A DNA stretch of 64,000 nucleotides. It comes from Pectinophora gossypiella (lineage: Eukaryota; Arthropoda; Insecta; Lepidoptera; Gelechiidae). The stretch covers positions 3,224,001 through 3,288,000 of the forward strand of contig NC_065408.1 of the NCBI RefSeq assembly GCF_024362695.1, in the 5' to 3' direction. Each line of letters starts with the position of its first letter. Within the stretch, counting starts at the first letter, position 1. Shown here piece by piece: positions 33,101 to 41,117 of this stretch. Below the pieces are notes generated by a model. The model was not told the DNA's origin, did no database searches, and was given only the letters and a program-made list of their open reading frames with translations. The position numbers were made by a program, and so were the translations under genes.

Positions 33101-36100
33101 AAAATGAAAGCGATCGGGCGGCGGTTGGTTCTCCTTATTACTCATCAGAAAATGGAGTTGATCAGGCTGCGTACATCGTAACGCTTATCGCCGGATCTAA
33201 TTATCTTGTCACTTAATCCGTGGATAATGCAGTCCACGGCTCGTTTCCCTTCGATGTCACACCGGTTCACGATGGCTAATTCTTCATAATAATAAACCTC
33301 TAGCGGTTCACCAAACCTACTCTTTCGCCTAAGCGTATCCTCCAGGGATTGGCCATAATCATGTTCAAAAGGAAATGCGTCTAACCACTTTTGCTGCCAT
33401 TCTGCCCAGCTGTACAAAATAGAATTGAAGCTTTCATACCAAACTTTGGCCAACTCCTGCAGTTTCTGCATTGCGAAGTGGATAACGGTTGTTCTCATCC
33501 CATCCGTAAACAGTGGCACACTCATTAACTTTCTTTAACCAAGTATCAATCTTTTGACTTTTCGATGAGGGTCCAAATTCGGGTAACATGGTTCATAATA
33601 CTACTGGAAGGATGTGATGTGGCGACTGCTGTCGGATTAGGTTAAGATCTTAAGTTAACTAATGATTCAACAATATTAAGAACATCTTTAGATGAAAATG
33701 TAGGGCTATCTGACCTTTCTATTCCCTTAGCTGCCGACGAACGTCGCACCTCCTGCCCTTCGCCGCGACGTCGTTGGCTGTGTCGTTCGTTGTGCTGACG
33801 CGTGAAGCGACGTCTCTCTCCGGCTGCACTCCCGGCTCTCTCTCCGGCTGCGCTCCCGGCTCGGCTCGGCTCGGCTCGGCTCGGCTCGGCTCGGCTCGGC
33901 TCGGCTCGTCTCGGCTCGTTTCGGCTCGTCTCGGCTCGTCTCGGCTCGGCTCGGCTCGTCTCGGCTCGTCTCGGCTCATATCGGCTCGTCTCGGCTCGTC
34001 TCGGCTCGGCTCGGCTCGTCTCGGCTCGTCTCGGCTCGTCTCGGCTCGTCTCGGCTCGGCTCGGCTCGGCTCGGCTCGGCTCGGCTCGGCTCGGCTCGGC
34101 TCGGCTCGGCTCGGCTCGGCTCGGCTCGTCTCGGCTCGTCTCGGCTCGTCAGTCGTCTTCGTGGAACGATCTCGTCTTCAAGAGGCATAATCTGGAACTC
34201 GAAAACATTGGAACATGTAAATATTCTTCAGATAACCCTATATGTATATATTTATACAGATATATTTCCAAAGTAAAATATCTCAAAAACGGTGTATCCT
34301 GATTAACAAATATGGATACGATCCCACTTCTGAAATGTAATAAGACCACGGTAACATGATCATTAACTAACATACGCATACCTGGATATACATAAAGCTG
34401 CCTCAGGTACATGCTCTATAAATAAAACAACCATTGAAATAATAAATAATAAGTATATTGGTTACTTACTCTAAATTTCCAAAACGCACGCGTGCTCAAA
34501 CACAAGTGTACACGTGTTCAAAATGGTACGTCTGCCTTCGATGCGTGCTCGAATCAAAAAAGCCCCAATGAAAGACAAACACGCCTTTTTATACCCTTTC
34601 TCCTAGTGTTGCCATATGAAGGCAACACAAATTCGCACAAAATTACAGAAAACCTAACAATTGGTTGCGCAGGCGCCATTGTCCCCCATAGCCTCAGTAA
34701 GCCTCTAACGGGGTAAATTTTCTTAGGGGGTTTCAGCCCCACGCACGCCTTCCAAAAGTCCAGAACTCCATAGGCCCGAGATATGGAAACGACATACATA
34801 ATAATAAAATCAGAATGATCTTGAGTGGTCAAATATTTCAGCCAGGCACAAGCCTTCCCTAAGGCGGTTATCACACAACGCGGCCGCGGTCATAATTGGC
34901 GGTAAAGCGCAACCGCCGTCGCTTTGCCAACTAAACTGCGCGGCGCGGAAGTTAGTCGCTACAAAAATCGCCTAACCGCGACGGCGACCGCGTCGTATGA
35001 ACAAAATCCCCCATTTCCCAACAGAACGGGACAGGCGTATACGGGCGCCTCGCTCGGCTCATGCGCAGACAGCGCGTGCAGCGCGTGCGCAGCGTGGAGG
35101 TGGGCGTACGGCTCGTGCTGTCTCGTCGACACGTCGCCGTCCTCGGTGGCCGCGAAACGCTCTACTATGATACTGAGAGATTTGGTAAATCAACTTCGGA
35201 GCGACATAGCAAAGCGGAGATACACCAACACACAGCAACAGCGTTTCTCCGGTCTGCTGCAGCGCTGCCTCGCTCCGCTGCGGTTGTCAGGCAGCCTTAC
35301 AACACCCTCAAGCATGCAGCGTTTTCCACTTATCAACTAAGTAGTTGTCTGGTAACTAGTAATAATCATCATCTCCCTAGAGGTATCCCGTTTGTCACGG
35401 GGTCCGTTTACCCAACCTGAAGATTTGACAGGTCCAGTTTTTAACAGAAGCGACTGCCTGTCTGACGTCCCAACCCAGTATAGCTTAGGTCACATACCTC
35501 CGAAATGCATTTCAAGCGAAAATGTGGGTTTCCTCACGATGTTTTCCACATACATAACATGTAGTCTGCAGGAATCGGGGCCACTAGGTACTTAAAATTC
35601 AAAATAAAACTTTTAGACTTGGTCCAAACCAGTACCACTACCAGTTCACAGTTACTTATTGTCTCAAAGTTACTAGGTACTCTTAAATAAGTTACTTTAT
35701 ACTAATTTCAGATTCAATTATTCAATAGTTACGTCTCTACGATTCTGATTCACGCTGTCCTAATTTCAGGATCGCACAATTTCCATCTGAGCGAGAAGCT
35801 CTATACTAGATATTCAGCGATCGCCTTCCAAATAGGCTGCCCTTATCTCGAGACCTTCAATAACGCGTAAGTATTTGCTTCATTGCGTGCATACCTATAT
35901 CTAGATAATTCAAGATTTGTAAAGCGGATTTAGCTCGCTTGATTATACATACACGTACCTACTTTGAATATGGTTTCAAACTTAATTTAACCTGCTCAAA
36001 TAATAATGAAACGCAAATATTAGTTAGCGTTGGCCCAAATTCGTGAGTCTAGACTATAATATGTTTAGGAATATCTATGTGACATGAGAATAAAACGTAG

Positions 36101-39034
36101 AAAATAAATACTGCTTGAAGAAATTATACTAAACAGAGAGTCTGAATGAAAAGCAATATAACTATTTGACAATTGCGCATATAAAAATAAGTGCGCAATG
36201 TTAACAAATGTCAAATAGCAATATTGCTTTTATAGATGAATTGCTTCAAAATGGCCTCTTTAGCGCCCCTGTACTACAAGTCCTCAGAATTTTCAATTTT
36301 GTATGGAATTATAATCACTATTGCACAACAAAGAAGTTCGATTTTCTGAATCATCCTCCTCAGTATTTGTTACGGTGTCACTAACGTCCATACGCGCTTG
36401 TATTATGTTATGTAAGTGACATCGTAACAAATGCTGAAAGAGGTGATTCAGCTCGTTATTCAGAGTTAATATCCATTGGAATTTTCTATTGCAAAAGTAT
36501 AGAATTAAATTTATTTAATTAAAAAGGAAAAAACAAAAAAATCACGAATTTAGCTACGGAAAATTCCACTCCGCTTGATATCAACTCAGAATCATGGTCT
36601 GAATCACCCATCAAAATTTCCGTTAGGATATCACTAACAATATACAAACAAACATTTTCCATCTGCAGTGTGATGACGTTATTCGAAGGTGGTATCTTAG
36701 CGAAGATGACGACAGACGAGTACAAGAACCTTCCAGAACAATCTAGAAGGTCCGAGCCTGTCACAGAGAGTGACAGGCAGAGCAGTGACTTCACCAGCGA
36801 ATCTGCCGCCACTTCACAGGTGCTACAATTATAATATTTAGTTAACCTGAACTATTGGGAGCGTACTTTCTTATTACATTGTAAACGCAAGTACACTTTC
36901 GATGTAAAGTACCTTGTGGTTCAGATTGTACTTTTAATTGACATCCTTTTGTTTATTTTATTTTTTATAATACTACTTATTATAATAATAATATCGTTTA
37001 TTTCAGATTTAAAAATCCATACATTAAAAAAGATACCACAAACAATTAAAATAGTAAAAATCAAATACAAATTCAAATTACAAAATAAACAATTTAAAAT
37101 TAAAAATCAATGAAGTCATATTAAAAACATTATTATAAGCTTATTAACTTACTTTTTTTTTAATTTACGTTTCGGCGACACAGCTCACCTATCTCGTTGG
37201 TCTAACAGAAAGCTCGATGAGGTGTGGGTAATTAGTTCATCTTGCGATGAATATACCTCTTATTGGGTATTCATTGGAATATAGTCGAGAGCTTATAATA
37301 TATGTTATTTGTACTGTGCAATATATTTTGTTTTTTTATGCATATTAATAAAGAATATTATTATTAGGCGTCGAAATGTTCGAGTCATAGCAATCAATTC
37401 CTACTTTTATGCTGTTTATTTCTAATACAACATGTTGCAGATATCACGTTATATTATGTTATGTTATCGCCAACAGGCACAGCCAGAATCAACGAAGGGT
37501 TTAGAACCTGTATCTTTGAGGATGTTACGAGGGGCGTTTTGTCTTCTTGGTATTGGTCATCTTTTGGCTGGTAAGTTACTCTGGGATCAAGTGTATTTCT
37601 ATCTATACTCAGCCTATATCCACCCACTGCCGGGTATAGGCCTCCTCTCTGAAATCAGAATCATTTATTCAACGTAATTATCATGGATAAACTTGTTGAA
37701 CGTCAATGTAACATTTTTGAATTTACGTCATTTCGCAAGGTGTTATGGCTGAGGAGAAGAAATGACAAGAAACTGCAATAGCAACACACATTTTAAATCA
37801 AATCAAATCGGGTACATTACAAGTTATTTGAGGAACACATTCAATACCAGACATTTTTATCATTTAGGTAATCATTAATCTTATAATAAGCTTTTTTACA
37901 TAAAGTAAGCTTCACATGAGCTTTAAATTTATTTTCTGGCAAATTTTAAATATTATCTTGTGTTTTATTGCCACTCTTGCTATCCTTTCCGGTTCTGTAC
38001 AAGCCTCATCCTTTTCTGCGTACCTCACAATGTCGCCCGACCATCGGGCTGGTGGTCTGCCTCGATATCGCCAGTGGCCACCTCCCCGGGCGCCGAAATA
38101 GGGGGGGGGGGGCACCAAAATCAACCAAGACTGGTTCACCCTGACCGCAAACAAAGTGCATTGGGTTAGATACCGGGCGGCCGTAAACAACAGTTTTAAA
38201 AGATTTAAATAGGTACATTTCGGTGGCCGTAATCGAAAGATTTTGTATTATAAGGGGCTGAGAGGTGCCACTATGAGGTCTCGCACCACCTAAATATTTT
38301 GCTAGGGCCGGCACTGGATATCGCATACCATCCCTTGGCCACAATTCAGTAACAGCGTTAGTACATGTTGTCTTCCCGTCTTGCCAAGCGTGTCAAGTGT
38401 ATTTCATTTTTGCCTAAATACCCATTTACCAATCAAAAATAAACAAGCGGTGAAAGACAGTTTCCGGCCGAGTAGTTAATAGCATCTGCGGCAAATCTAC
38501 AATAAGTCACGTCAAAAAGAAAGAAAAAAAGGTGAAAAACAGCCAAGCAAAATATACTCCACTTATATCAAGCAATTCGATTGAACTTTACTTGCCTTTC
38601 AAATTCTTATACACTTTCTTCTTTTTCTTCTTGTCGATAACCTGTATCTAGAGGTTGACGATCAGCTCATGAGACGTGTGGCTCTCCCTGGCCTTACAGA
38701 ATAAGCCCACGTTCAACACAAAAAAAATATATTTTTTTATTTATTCAATCCAACATGTAAAATTACACACGTTCACTGTTTTTTTTTTATTGCAGTATAT
38801 ATATAGATAGGTACCAATCTTGTTTTTTTTTTCGTAGCATTAGCCCTCGGCGTAGAAATCCAAATCCACAGACGCAAAAAGAACCAAGTGACCAGAGTAG
38901 AACCTTCTAGTACCAGGAGAGCATCAAGAGTGAAGATAGCCACGAAAGCGGGACAGCTGATCAGGCGAGGCATCCGTAGAATCCACCGAGCTATATGCAG
39001 ACATATTGACAGGGCTTTAGGACCAGGATTATGA
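20954..39034 (+). CDS. Ir21a: Ionotropic receptor, probably Ir21a (11 exons, N-terminus missing)
   Basis: Eleven exons join in one frame of 542 codons plus stop: 20954-21136, 21980-22086, 24438-24531, 25974-26132, 26993-27146, 27781-28013, 35025-35184, 35770-35866, 36669-36819, 37477-37570 and 38838-39034. The protein has the IR/iGluR layout: ligand-binding lobe S1 (HAPPWHFV, FKGTLGLIWKR, TMTWERLQAVEFS), first membrane helix, pore loop, second helix (GDMYSANLTSLLA), lobe S2 (LGGRETLYYD, LYTRYSAIAFQIGCPYL), third helix and a short basic tail. The arginine in TWERLQ aligns with the iGluR glutamate-contacting Arg. From memory, the S2 and third-helix stretches fit Ir21a best. In flies Ir21a acts with Ir25a and Ir93a as a cool sensor in dendrites; that role is known for the family, not shown here. 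Drosophila Ir21a is about 840 residues, so roughly 300 N-terminal residues should lie upstream. Another IR is possible but less likely. Confidence 0.75.
21146..21182 (+). mobile_element. MITE remnant touching the exon a donor
   Basis: TA followed by CAGAGTGTTAGTGACATCGT matches the end of the palindromic MITE at 48492. It begins 10 bases after the exon. Confidence 0.65.
21290..21405 (-). mobile_element. LINE 3' tail fragment (probable)
   Basis: Reads on the minus strand as a GC-richer block ending in an A+T tail (TTGATAAATAAACAT). Placed by its look only. Confidence 0.35.
21625..21735. repeat. GT-rich microsatellite in intron
   Basis: (GT)n with GTGTGA and GC interruptions. A poly(G) run of about 18 follows at 21937-21952. 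Confidence 0.9.
21820..21900 (+). mobile_element. Degenerate palindromic MITE arm
   Basis: ATATCGTAAAGAATACTGAGGG, then GATTCTGAGTTAATATC, matches one arm of the 48492 family. Confidence 0.55.
21980..22086 (+). CDS. Ir21a: Ir21a exon b (S1, APPW motif)
   Basis: Acceptor TTTTCAG|G, donor CAG|GTGAGT. Encodes APPWHFVRYNND to KLLALLAKKLNFR, the start of the ligand-binding core. Ends in phase 2. Confidence 0.82.
22087..23851. other. Ir21a intron, largely unrecognised
   Basis: No coding frame is supported. GGGTTCTTACCGCGTT near 23153 recurs near 58329. Confidence 0.5.
23852..23998 (+). mobile_element. Dispersed repeat (same family as 20735)
   Basis: Contains GTGTGGGTACTTAGTTCACC, ACCCCAGTTAGGATATAGTC and GAACTTATGTTATG. 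Confidence 0.6.
24438..24531 (+). CDS. Ir21a: Ir21a exon c (S1, GTFKGTLGLIWKR)
   Basis: Acceptor TTTGTAG|G, donor AGA|GTAAGT. Encodes YRYYDPPDRSQG through GTFKGTLGLIWKR. The donor is the first bases of a 30-bp minisatellite. Confidence 0.82.
24532..24722 (+). repeat. 30-bp minisatellite that includes a splice donor
   Basis: Six full units and one partial unit start at 24532, 24562, 24592, 24622, 24652, 24682 and 24712. The first six bases of unit 1 are the exon c donor GTAAGT. Units 2-4 start GTGTGT, GTATGT and GTATGT, and unit 5 holds GTAAGT at 24656. The exon frame stays open through the array. Confidence 0.9.
25100..25330 (-). mobile_element. SINE body fragment (head 4 family)
   Basis: ACAGAAGCGACTGCCTATCT and GGGTTTCCTCACGATGTTTT match the complement of the 58031 SINE. 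The tRNA head is missing. Confidence 0.65.
25520..25735 (+). mobile_element. SINE body fragment (head 4 family)
   Basis: Same body as 58031, plus orientation (TGTATTGGGCTGGTTTCCCT). With the copy at 25100 it forms an inverted pair about 190 bases apart. Confidence 0.65.
25870..25930 (+). mobile_element. LINE 3' tail fragment
   Basis: ATATGCGGCAAATC and AATAAGTCACGTC followed by an A run. Same tail as 38466 and the split copy at 11061/12545. It ends about 45 bases before exon d. Confidence 0.6.
25974..26132 (+). CDS. Ir21a: Ir21a exon d (S1 core)
   Basis: Acceptor ATCAG|A, donor GAG|GTAAGT; exactly 53 codons, phase 0 at both ends. Encodes ADFFLGDVTMTWERLQAVEF and on to IIRPFRWE. It contains the Arg aligned with the glutamate-contacting residue of iGluRs. 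Confidence 0.85.
26190..26520 (+). mobile_element. Dispersed repeat (20735 family) split by a MITE
   Basis: The left part GGCTCGACCATTATA and the right part ATAGACGACGATAC, then CTTAGTTCATCTTGCGATG, are contiguous in the other copies. Here a 200-bp element separates them. Confidence 0.65.
26220..26419. mobile_element. 200-bp GC-rich MITE with 60-70 bp inverted repeats
   Basis: CAGGCGCGCACTACGAG at the left and CTCGTAGTGTGCGCCTG at the right. The arms extend to GCATAATGTCGCACTGTAAT and its exact complement. CAGG ends suggest hAT, but the target duplication is unclear. Confidence 0.75.
26865..26945 (-). mobile_element. tRNA-like SINE head (head 3)
   Basis: On the minus strand: CTCTGGTTTGTTGCTC, then the B box GGTTCGAACGG. 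Related head at 48392-48475. Confidence 0.55.
26993..27146 (+). CDS. Ir21a: Ir21a exon e (first membrane helix and pore)
   Basis: Acceptor CCCCAG|G, donor CAAT|GTGAGG. Encodes a hydrophobic helix (VWPLVCATILVTGPALWFVI) and then the pore-side CCWFTTSLFLRQ. Ends in phase 1. Confidence 0.85.
27175..27253 (-). mobile_element. tRNA-like SINE head fragment (head 1)
   Basis: Minus strand: TGGTCTAGTGGTTAG and GGTTTGATTCCC fit A and B boxes. It abuts the 3' tail of the next SINE. Confidence 0.55.
27254..27534 (-). mobile_element. SINE with tRNA-plus-5S-like head (tail C)
   Basis: Minus strand: GAGCTCGGTGGCGCAGCGGT (tRNA A box) and then GAAGTTAAGCAACTT (27476-27490) and GGATGGGTGACC (27446-27457), which resemble the 5S rRNA internal promoter boxes. 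The shared core with GGCACGTTAAGCCGTTGG follows, then tail C ending GTGGGGACGTTAATGGG and an ATG-repeat tail. Confidence 0.8.
27781..28013 (+). CDS. Ir21a: Ir21a exon f (second membrane helix, S2 start)
   Basis: Acceptor ATTTTAG|C, donor CAG|GTTAGA. Encodes SSSKEPSNTHKARLVSILI, then GDMYSANLTSLLARPARERP and the VVERHSSSLAILQ end. The SANLTSLLA segment is highly diagnostic of IRs. Confidence 0.88.
28014..28380. other. Start of the 7-kb Ir21a intron, with a LINE tail stub
   Basis: 28318-28360 has GCAGTGGGACATCGAGGGCT and TAATAATA, the same LINE end as at 41790-41835. The rest is unrecognised. Confidence 0.5.
28381..28704 (-). repeat. 3' LTR of the gypsy element
   Basis: 324 bp, TG...CA in plus orientation. 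The TATAAAAA box reads on the minus strand at 28631-28638. It matches 34336-34659. Confidence 0.9.
28895..29641. repeat. Five tandem 148-152 bp units in the gypsy 3' region
   Basis: AATTGAGTGTGAACC recurs at 28961, 29109, 29261, 29413 and 29565. Each unit holds three inverted repeats: CAATAGTTCG/CGAACTATTG, AGTGTGA/TCACACT and ATCGTATA/TATACGAT. Each encloses a pyrimidine-rich loop of the AACCYTTCYTTCT type. The array lies between integrase and the 3' LTR. Confidence 0.9.
29915..30430 (-). pseudogene. gypsy integrase, broken
   Basis: Minus-strand pieces carry FRNPDRIISDRGTFF (the second catalytic Asp region) and SPRSNGQVEQCNR (the catalytic Glu region). They are in different frames. The last codons overlap a LINE-like tail (see findings). 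Confidence 0.8.
30640..31260 (-). pseudogene. gypsy RNase H, broken
   Basis: Minus strand: LHTDASEVGASGILMQRR, then HPVAYYSRQTSPEEKRF. A register change follows before LETLAIGSKF and QNFKIMTDCSALRSM. Confidence 0.8.
31457..32098 (-). pseudogene. gypsy reverse transcriptase
   Basis: A 213-codon open piece with KKDGKQRLCVDYRFLN, LDLASGYYQVPI, FGLANEPAVFQRLM and the active site YIDDVL. The frame ends at ECLDR, before the connection to RNase H. Confidence 0.85.
32708..33700 (-). pseudogene. gypsy gag, zinc knuckle and protease region, broken
   Basis: Minus strand: capsid-like TWLKKVNECATVYGW, then WYESFNSILYSWAEWQQKW in another frame; two zinc-knuckle-like clusters (CFNCREKGYPYLKC and CTGCRRFGHKMETC); and a protease-like stretch with IDFGSE where Asp-Thr/Ser-Gly is expected. 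Confidence 0.75.
33855..34150. repeat. Pentanucleotide array TCGGC/TCGTC in the gypsy leader
   Basis: About 59 consecutive 5-bp units, mostly TCGGC with TCGTC (and single TCGTT and TCATA) at irregular places. It lies between the 5' LTR and gag. Confidence 0.9.
34336..34659 (-). repeat. 5' LTR of the gypsy element
   Basis: Same length as and apparently identical to the other LTR. Just inside, on the minus strand, TCAGAAGTGGGATCG matches the 3' part of a tRNA-Leu, minus its terminal CCA; this is a tentative primer site. Confidence 0.88.
34660..34815 (+). mobile_element. LINE 3' tail fragment
   Basis: GCAGGCGCCATTGTCCCCCA, then CCCACGCACGCCTTCCAAAA and an AATAATAA tail; related to 42060-42360 and 61555-61640. 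It starts where the gypsy target duplication ends. Confidence 0.65.
35025..35184 (+). CDS. Ir21a: Ir21a exon g (S2)
   Basis: Acceptor CCCAACAG|A, donor TTTG|GTAAAT. Encodes NGTGVYGRLARLMRRQRVQR to VAVLGGRETLYYDTERF. It is markedly GC-rich and arginine-rich compared with neighbouring exons, and follows an intron of about 7 kb that holds the gypsy element. Confidence 0.82.
35362..35560 (-). mobile_element. SINE body fragment (head 4 family)
   Basis: ACAGAAGCGACTGCCTGTCT and GTGGGTTTCCTCACGATG match the complement of the 58031 SINE. Confidence 0.65.
35770..35866 (+). CDS. Ir21a: Ir21a exon h (S2)
   Basis: Acceptor TTTCAG|G, donor AACGC|GTAAGT. Encodes SHNFHLSEKLYTRYSAIAFQ and then IGCPYLETFNN, a segment close to what I recall for Ir21a. 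Confidence 0.87.
36140..36290. mobile_element. Palindromic MITE (AATTGCTT/AAGCAATT family)
   Basis: AGCAATATTGCTTTTATAG and AATTGCTTCAAAATGGCC with their partial complements; the same family as 62986-63527. A TTGCGCA/TGCGCAA stem lies inside. Confidence 0.6.
36295..36640. mobile_element. Palindromic MITE copies (TAAGTGACATCGTAAC family)
   Basis: 36404-36640 holds both arms (GTAAGTGACATCGTAAC and GGATATCACTAAC). 36295-36390 holds a further single arm ending GTTACGGTGTCACTAAC. Confidence 0.7.
36669..36819 (+). CDS. Ir21a: Ir21a exon i (end of S2, polar linker)
   Basis: Acceptor CTGCAG|T, donor CACAG|GTGCTA. Encodes VMTLFEGGILAKMTTDEY, then a Ser/Glu-rich linker ending SESAATSQ. The end of a palindromic MITE lies about 30 bases before the acceptor. 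Confidence 0.82.
37185..37310 (+). mobile_element. Dispersed repeat (20735 family)
   Basis: GAGGTGTGGGTAATTAGTTC, ATCTTGCGATGAAT and GAGAGCTTATAATATATG match the family. Confidence 0.6.
37477..37570 (+). CDS. Ir21a: Ir21a exon j (third membrane helix, first half)
   Basis: Acceptor CCAACAG|G, donor GCTG|GTAAGT. Encodes SLRMLRGAFCLLGIGHLLAG, the start of the third helix. Confidence 0.85.
37571..38465. other. Ir21a last intron, mostly unrecognised
   Basis: No exon supported. It contains a poly(G) run at 38101-38110 and GC-rich flanks reading like a retroposon fragment. Confidence 0.45.
38466..38530 (+). mobile_element. LINE 3' tail (uninterrupted form)
   Basis: ATCTGCGGCAAATCTACAAT, then AAGTCACGTC and an A-rich end. 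It serves as the empty site for the Helitron at 11078. Confidence 0.7.
38838..39034 (+). CDS. Ir21a: Ir21a exon k (last exon)
   Basis: Acceptor TTTCGTAG|C. Completes the third helix (LALGVEIQIHRRKK) and encodes a strongly basic cytoplasmic tail ending RALGPGL and TGA. No convincing AATAAA was found close downstream. Confidence 0.82.
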
Positions 39035-39287
39035 ATTCAGACATTTTTTTTACCACAGATCCACTCGAAGTTTTCATCAAAAAAAAAGTACTAGGTGAAA
39101 ACCCTGAGCACGCACCGTTTTTTTTTACTTGCACCAACCTTGCACGAAAATCAAATCGTAAAAATTTCTGACTTGAACTCGCAGCTCTTGTCAAGGACGG
39201 GACGGGCGTGTTGTGTGGTGTAATCACCATTGGCATTGGGCGTTGGCTTAATAACTATACATAGATCGAAAGAATTTCGAATGGATT

Positions 39288-39333
39288 CCATTACATAACC
39301 GGAACCTCCTCCTGGGTTCCGGTTATGTAATGG
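39288..39333. repeat. 19-bp perfect hairpin beside a tRNA-like segment
   Basis: CCATTACATAACCGGAACC (39288-39306) pairs exactly with 39315-39333 across an 8-base loop. The right arm is the start of a tRNA-like stretch (TAATGGTTAACATGC, GGATTCAAAATCC) to about 39390. Confidence 0.8.
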
Positions 39334-39865
39334 TTAACATGCTCGTCCCGGTTCACAAGAGCTGCGGATTCAAAATCCCGTTCGCAGATTTTTTATTCGA
39401 TTTATTTTATTATTATATGCAGGGTCCCACTGGACGATTAGTAGGCAGAGAAGGGCTGTAGGAATAGGTTTTAGCATTTTATAAGAATTTAGATGAATAT
39501 TTGTTCATTTTATTTTAGGGGAGCTTACAGTCGTTACTTGTAATCTTGTACGCGAAGCATGGATTACTAAAAAGTTAAGCACTCAATAATGAGCGCAAAA
39601 ACTACTAAATTTACGGAAGGTTTTCCCTTTTACCTTTTTTGAGCACTCTAATCCGTCACTTGTTTTAATCTTGTACGTCTAAACATAATGAATTAGATAC
39701 CTAATAATATTGGTTTTAGGCACCTATAATACTAGGTAATGATTAGTTTACCAATCGTTGTTTGTAAAATGGTTTTTTGTCATATATTTTTAGTTAAACA
39801 ATAGTAAACCCATTACATTACATTACTTTCGAGTGACCAGTTTGATAATCTTGTTCTATGGAACA

Positions 39866-40195
39866 GCCTCCGTGGTCTAGTGGTTAGAGCGTTAGGCTCA
39901 CGATCTGGAGGTCCGGGTTCGATTCCCGATGGGGACATTGTCGAAATCACTTTGTGAGACTGACCTTTGTTTGGTAAGGACTTTTCAGGCTTGAATCACC
40001 TGATTGTCCGAAAAAGTAAGATGATTCCGTGCTTCGGAGGGCACGTTAAGCCGTTGGTCCCGGCTATTAGCCGTAAAAAACACCTCCACCAACCCGCAGT
40101 GGAGCAGCGTGGTGGAGTATGCTCCATACCCCCTCTGGTTGATTGAGGGGAGGCCTGTGCCCAGCAGTGGGAGGTATATAGGCAGTTTATGATAA
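39866..40195 (+). mobile_element. tRNA-derived SINE, full length (head 1, tail A)
   Basis: A box TGGTCTAGTGG (39873-39883) and B box GGTTCGATTCC (39916-39926). The core TTCCGTGCTTCGGAGGGCAC and tail A ending CCCAGCAGTGGGAGGTATAT follow. It is the reference copy for this window. Confidence 0.88.
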
Positions 40196-40430
40196 TACTA
40201 GGTAATTATTTATTGTTCACATATTAGCAATATATCCTGCGTACATGACTGCTTCCGTTTGACTAGGAGTCGAAGTGGTCGCAATGGCCGAAATCGGTCG
40301 GAGATCATCATTAGCAATATCATCCTTCCTTTGGAAGTTGGTTACAAACGAAAACAAAAGGCAAGATGCAAAAAAAATACCAACAATGATAACATTATTT
40401 TAAATTTAACTGTAGCAAAAAGATTAATAT

Positions 40431-40570
40431 CCGTGATAGATAGATAGATAGATAAAATACTTCATTGAGCACAATGAGCAAAATACAGAGATAAGGACAA
40501 CATATACAGAAAAGCACAACAGGCGACCTTATTGCTCATGCAGCAATTTCTTCCAGGCTACCTTTGGGTA
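40431..40570 (-). mobile_element. LINE 3' tail with (TATC)n end
   Basis: Minus strand: GGTAGCCTGGAAGAAATTGC, AGCAATAAGGTCGCC, ending in TATC repeats. Related tails lie at 44085 and 55265. Confidence 0.65.
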
Positions 40571-40840
40571 CAGGAAAATTGTGTACAAATATGATAGCTA
40601 TGTTCTGAGAACCCGTGACTTATATCGTAGTGTCACAGGTTCAAAGCCCGGCCGAGGATCTAAACCACTGAATTCGACTTTATGAGTTTTAATTCATGTG
40701 CAGATCATCGATATTATTATGATGTGGTTTCCAGCATTTGTGCTCGGTCAGATGGCAATAGGCTCGCGTCTAGTATATTATACACCTTTGCCTACACCTT
40801 CAGGGATATGGGCGTGATGCTATATTATATGTGTCATCTA

Positions 40841-41117
40841 CGTCAGGGTTACTATTGAGCCGCCAAAGGCCCGTGACACGATTCATGTAAAGACCACTTA
40901 CTTACATCAGTAGTAAGTAGGTAGTAACCGGAACCAACGGCTTAACGTGCCTTTCGAAAGCACGAATCATCTTACTTTCGGACAATCAGGTGATCAGCCT
41001 GTGATGTAACCAAACTAGGGATCACAAAGTAATTTTTGTGATTAGTCCCTACCGGGATTCGAACCCGGGATCTCCGGATCGTGAGCCTAACGCTCAACCA
41101 CTGGACCACGGAGGCTG
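40841..41117 (-). mobile_element. tRNA-derived SINE (head 1, tail B)
   Basis: Minus strand: B box GGTTCGAATCC, head TGGTCCAGTGGTTGAGC, core with GGCACGTTAAGCCGTTGG, tail B. Confidence 0.85.

Larger units (their letters stand above)
28381..34659 (-). mobile_element. Ty3/gypsy LTR retrotransposon, recent but defective
   Basis: Two 324-bp LTRs starting TGTAATAAGACC and ending CCTAACA (28381-28704 and 34336-34659), with no difference found by eye, and a 4-bp duplication ATTG outside. Gene order on the minus strand is gag, protease, RT, RNase H, integrase. All are broken by stops or frameshifts. It lies in the intron between Ir21a exons f and g, antisense to the gene. Confidence 0.9.

Noticed and set aside
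33719..34302. Long frames on both strands rich in Ser-Ala-Arg-Leu-Gly repeats
   Set aside because: They are translations of the TCGGC/TCGTC array, open on several frames by composition alone.
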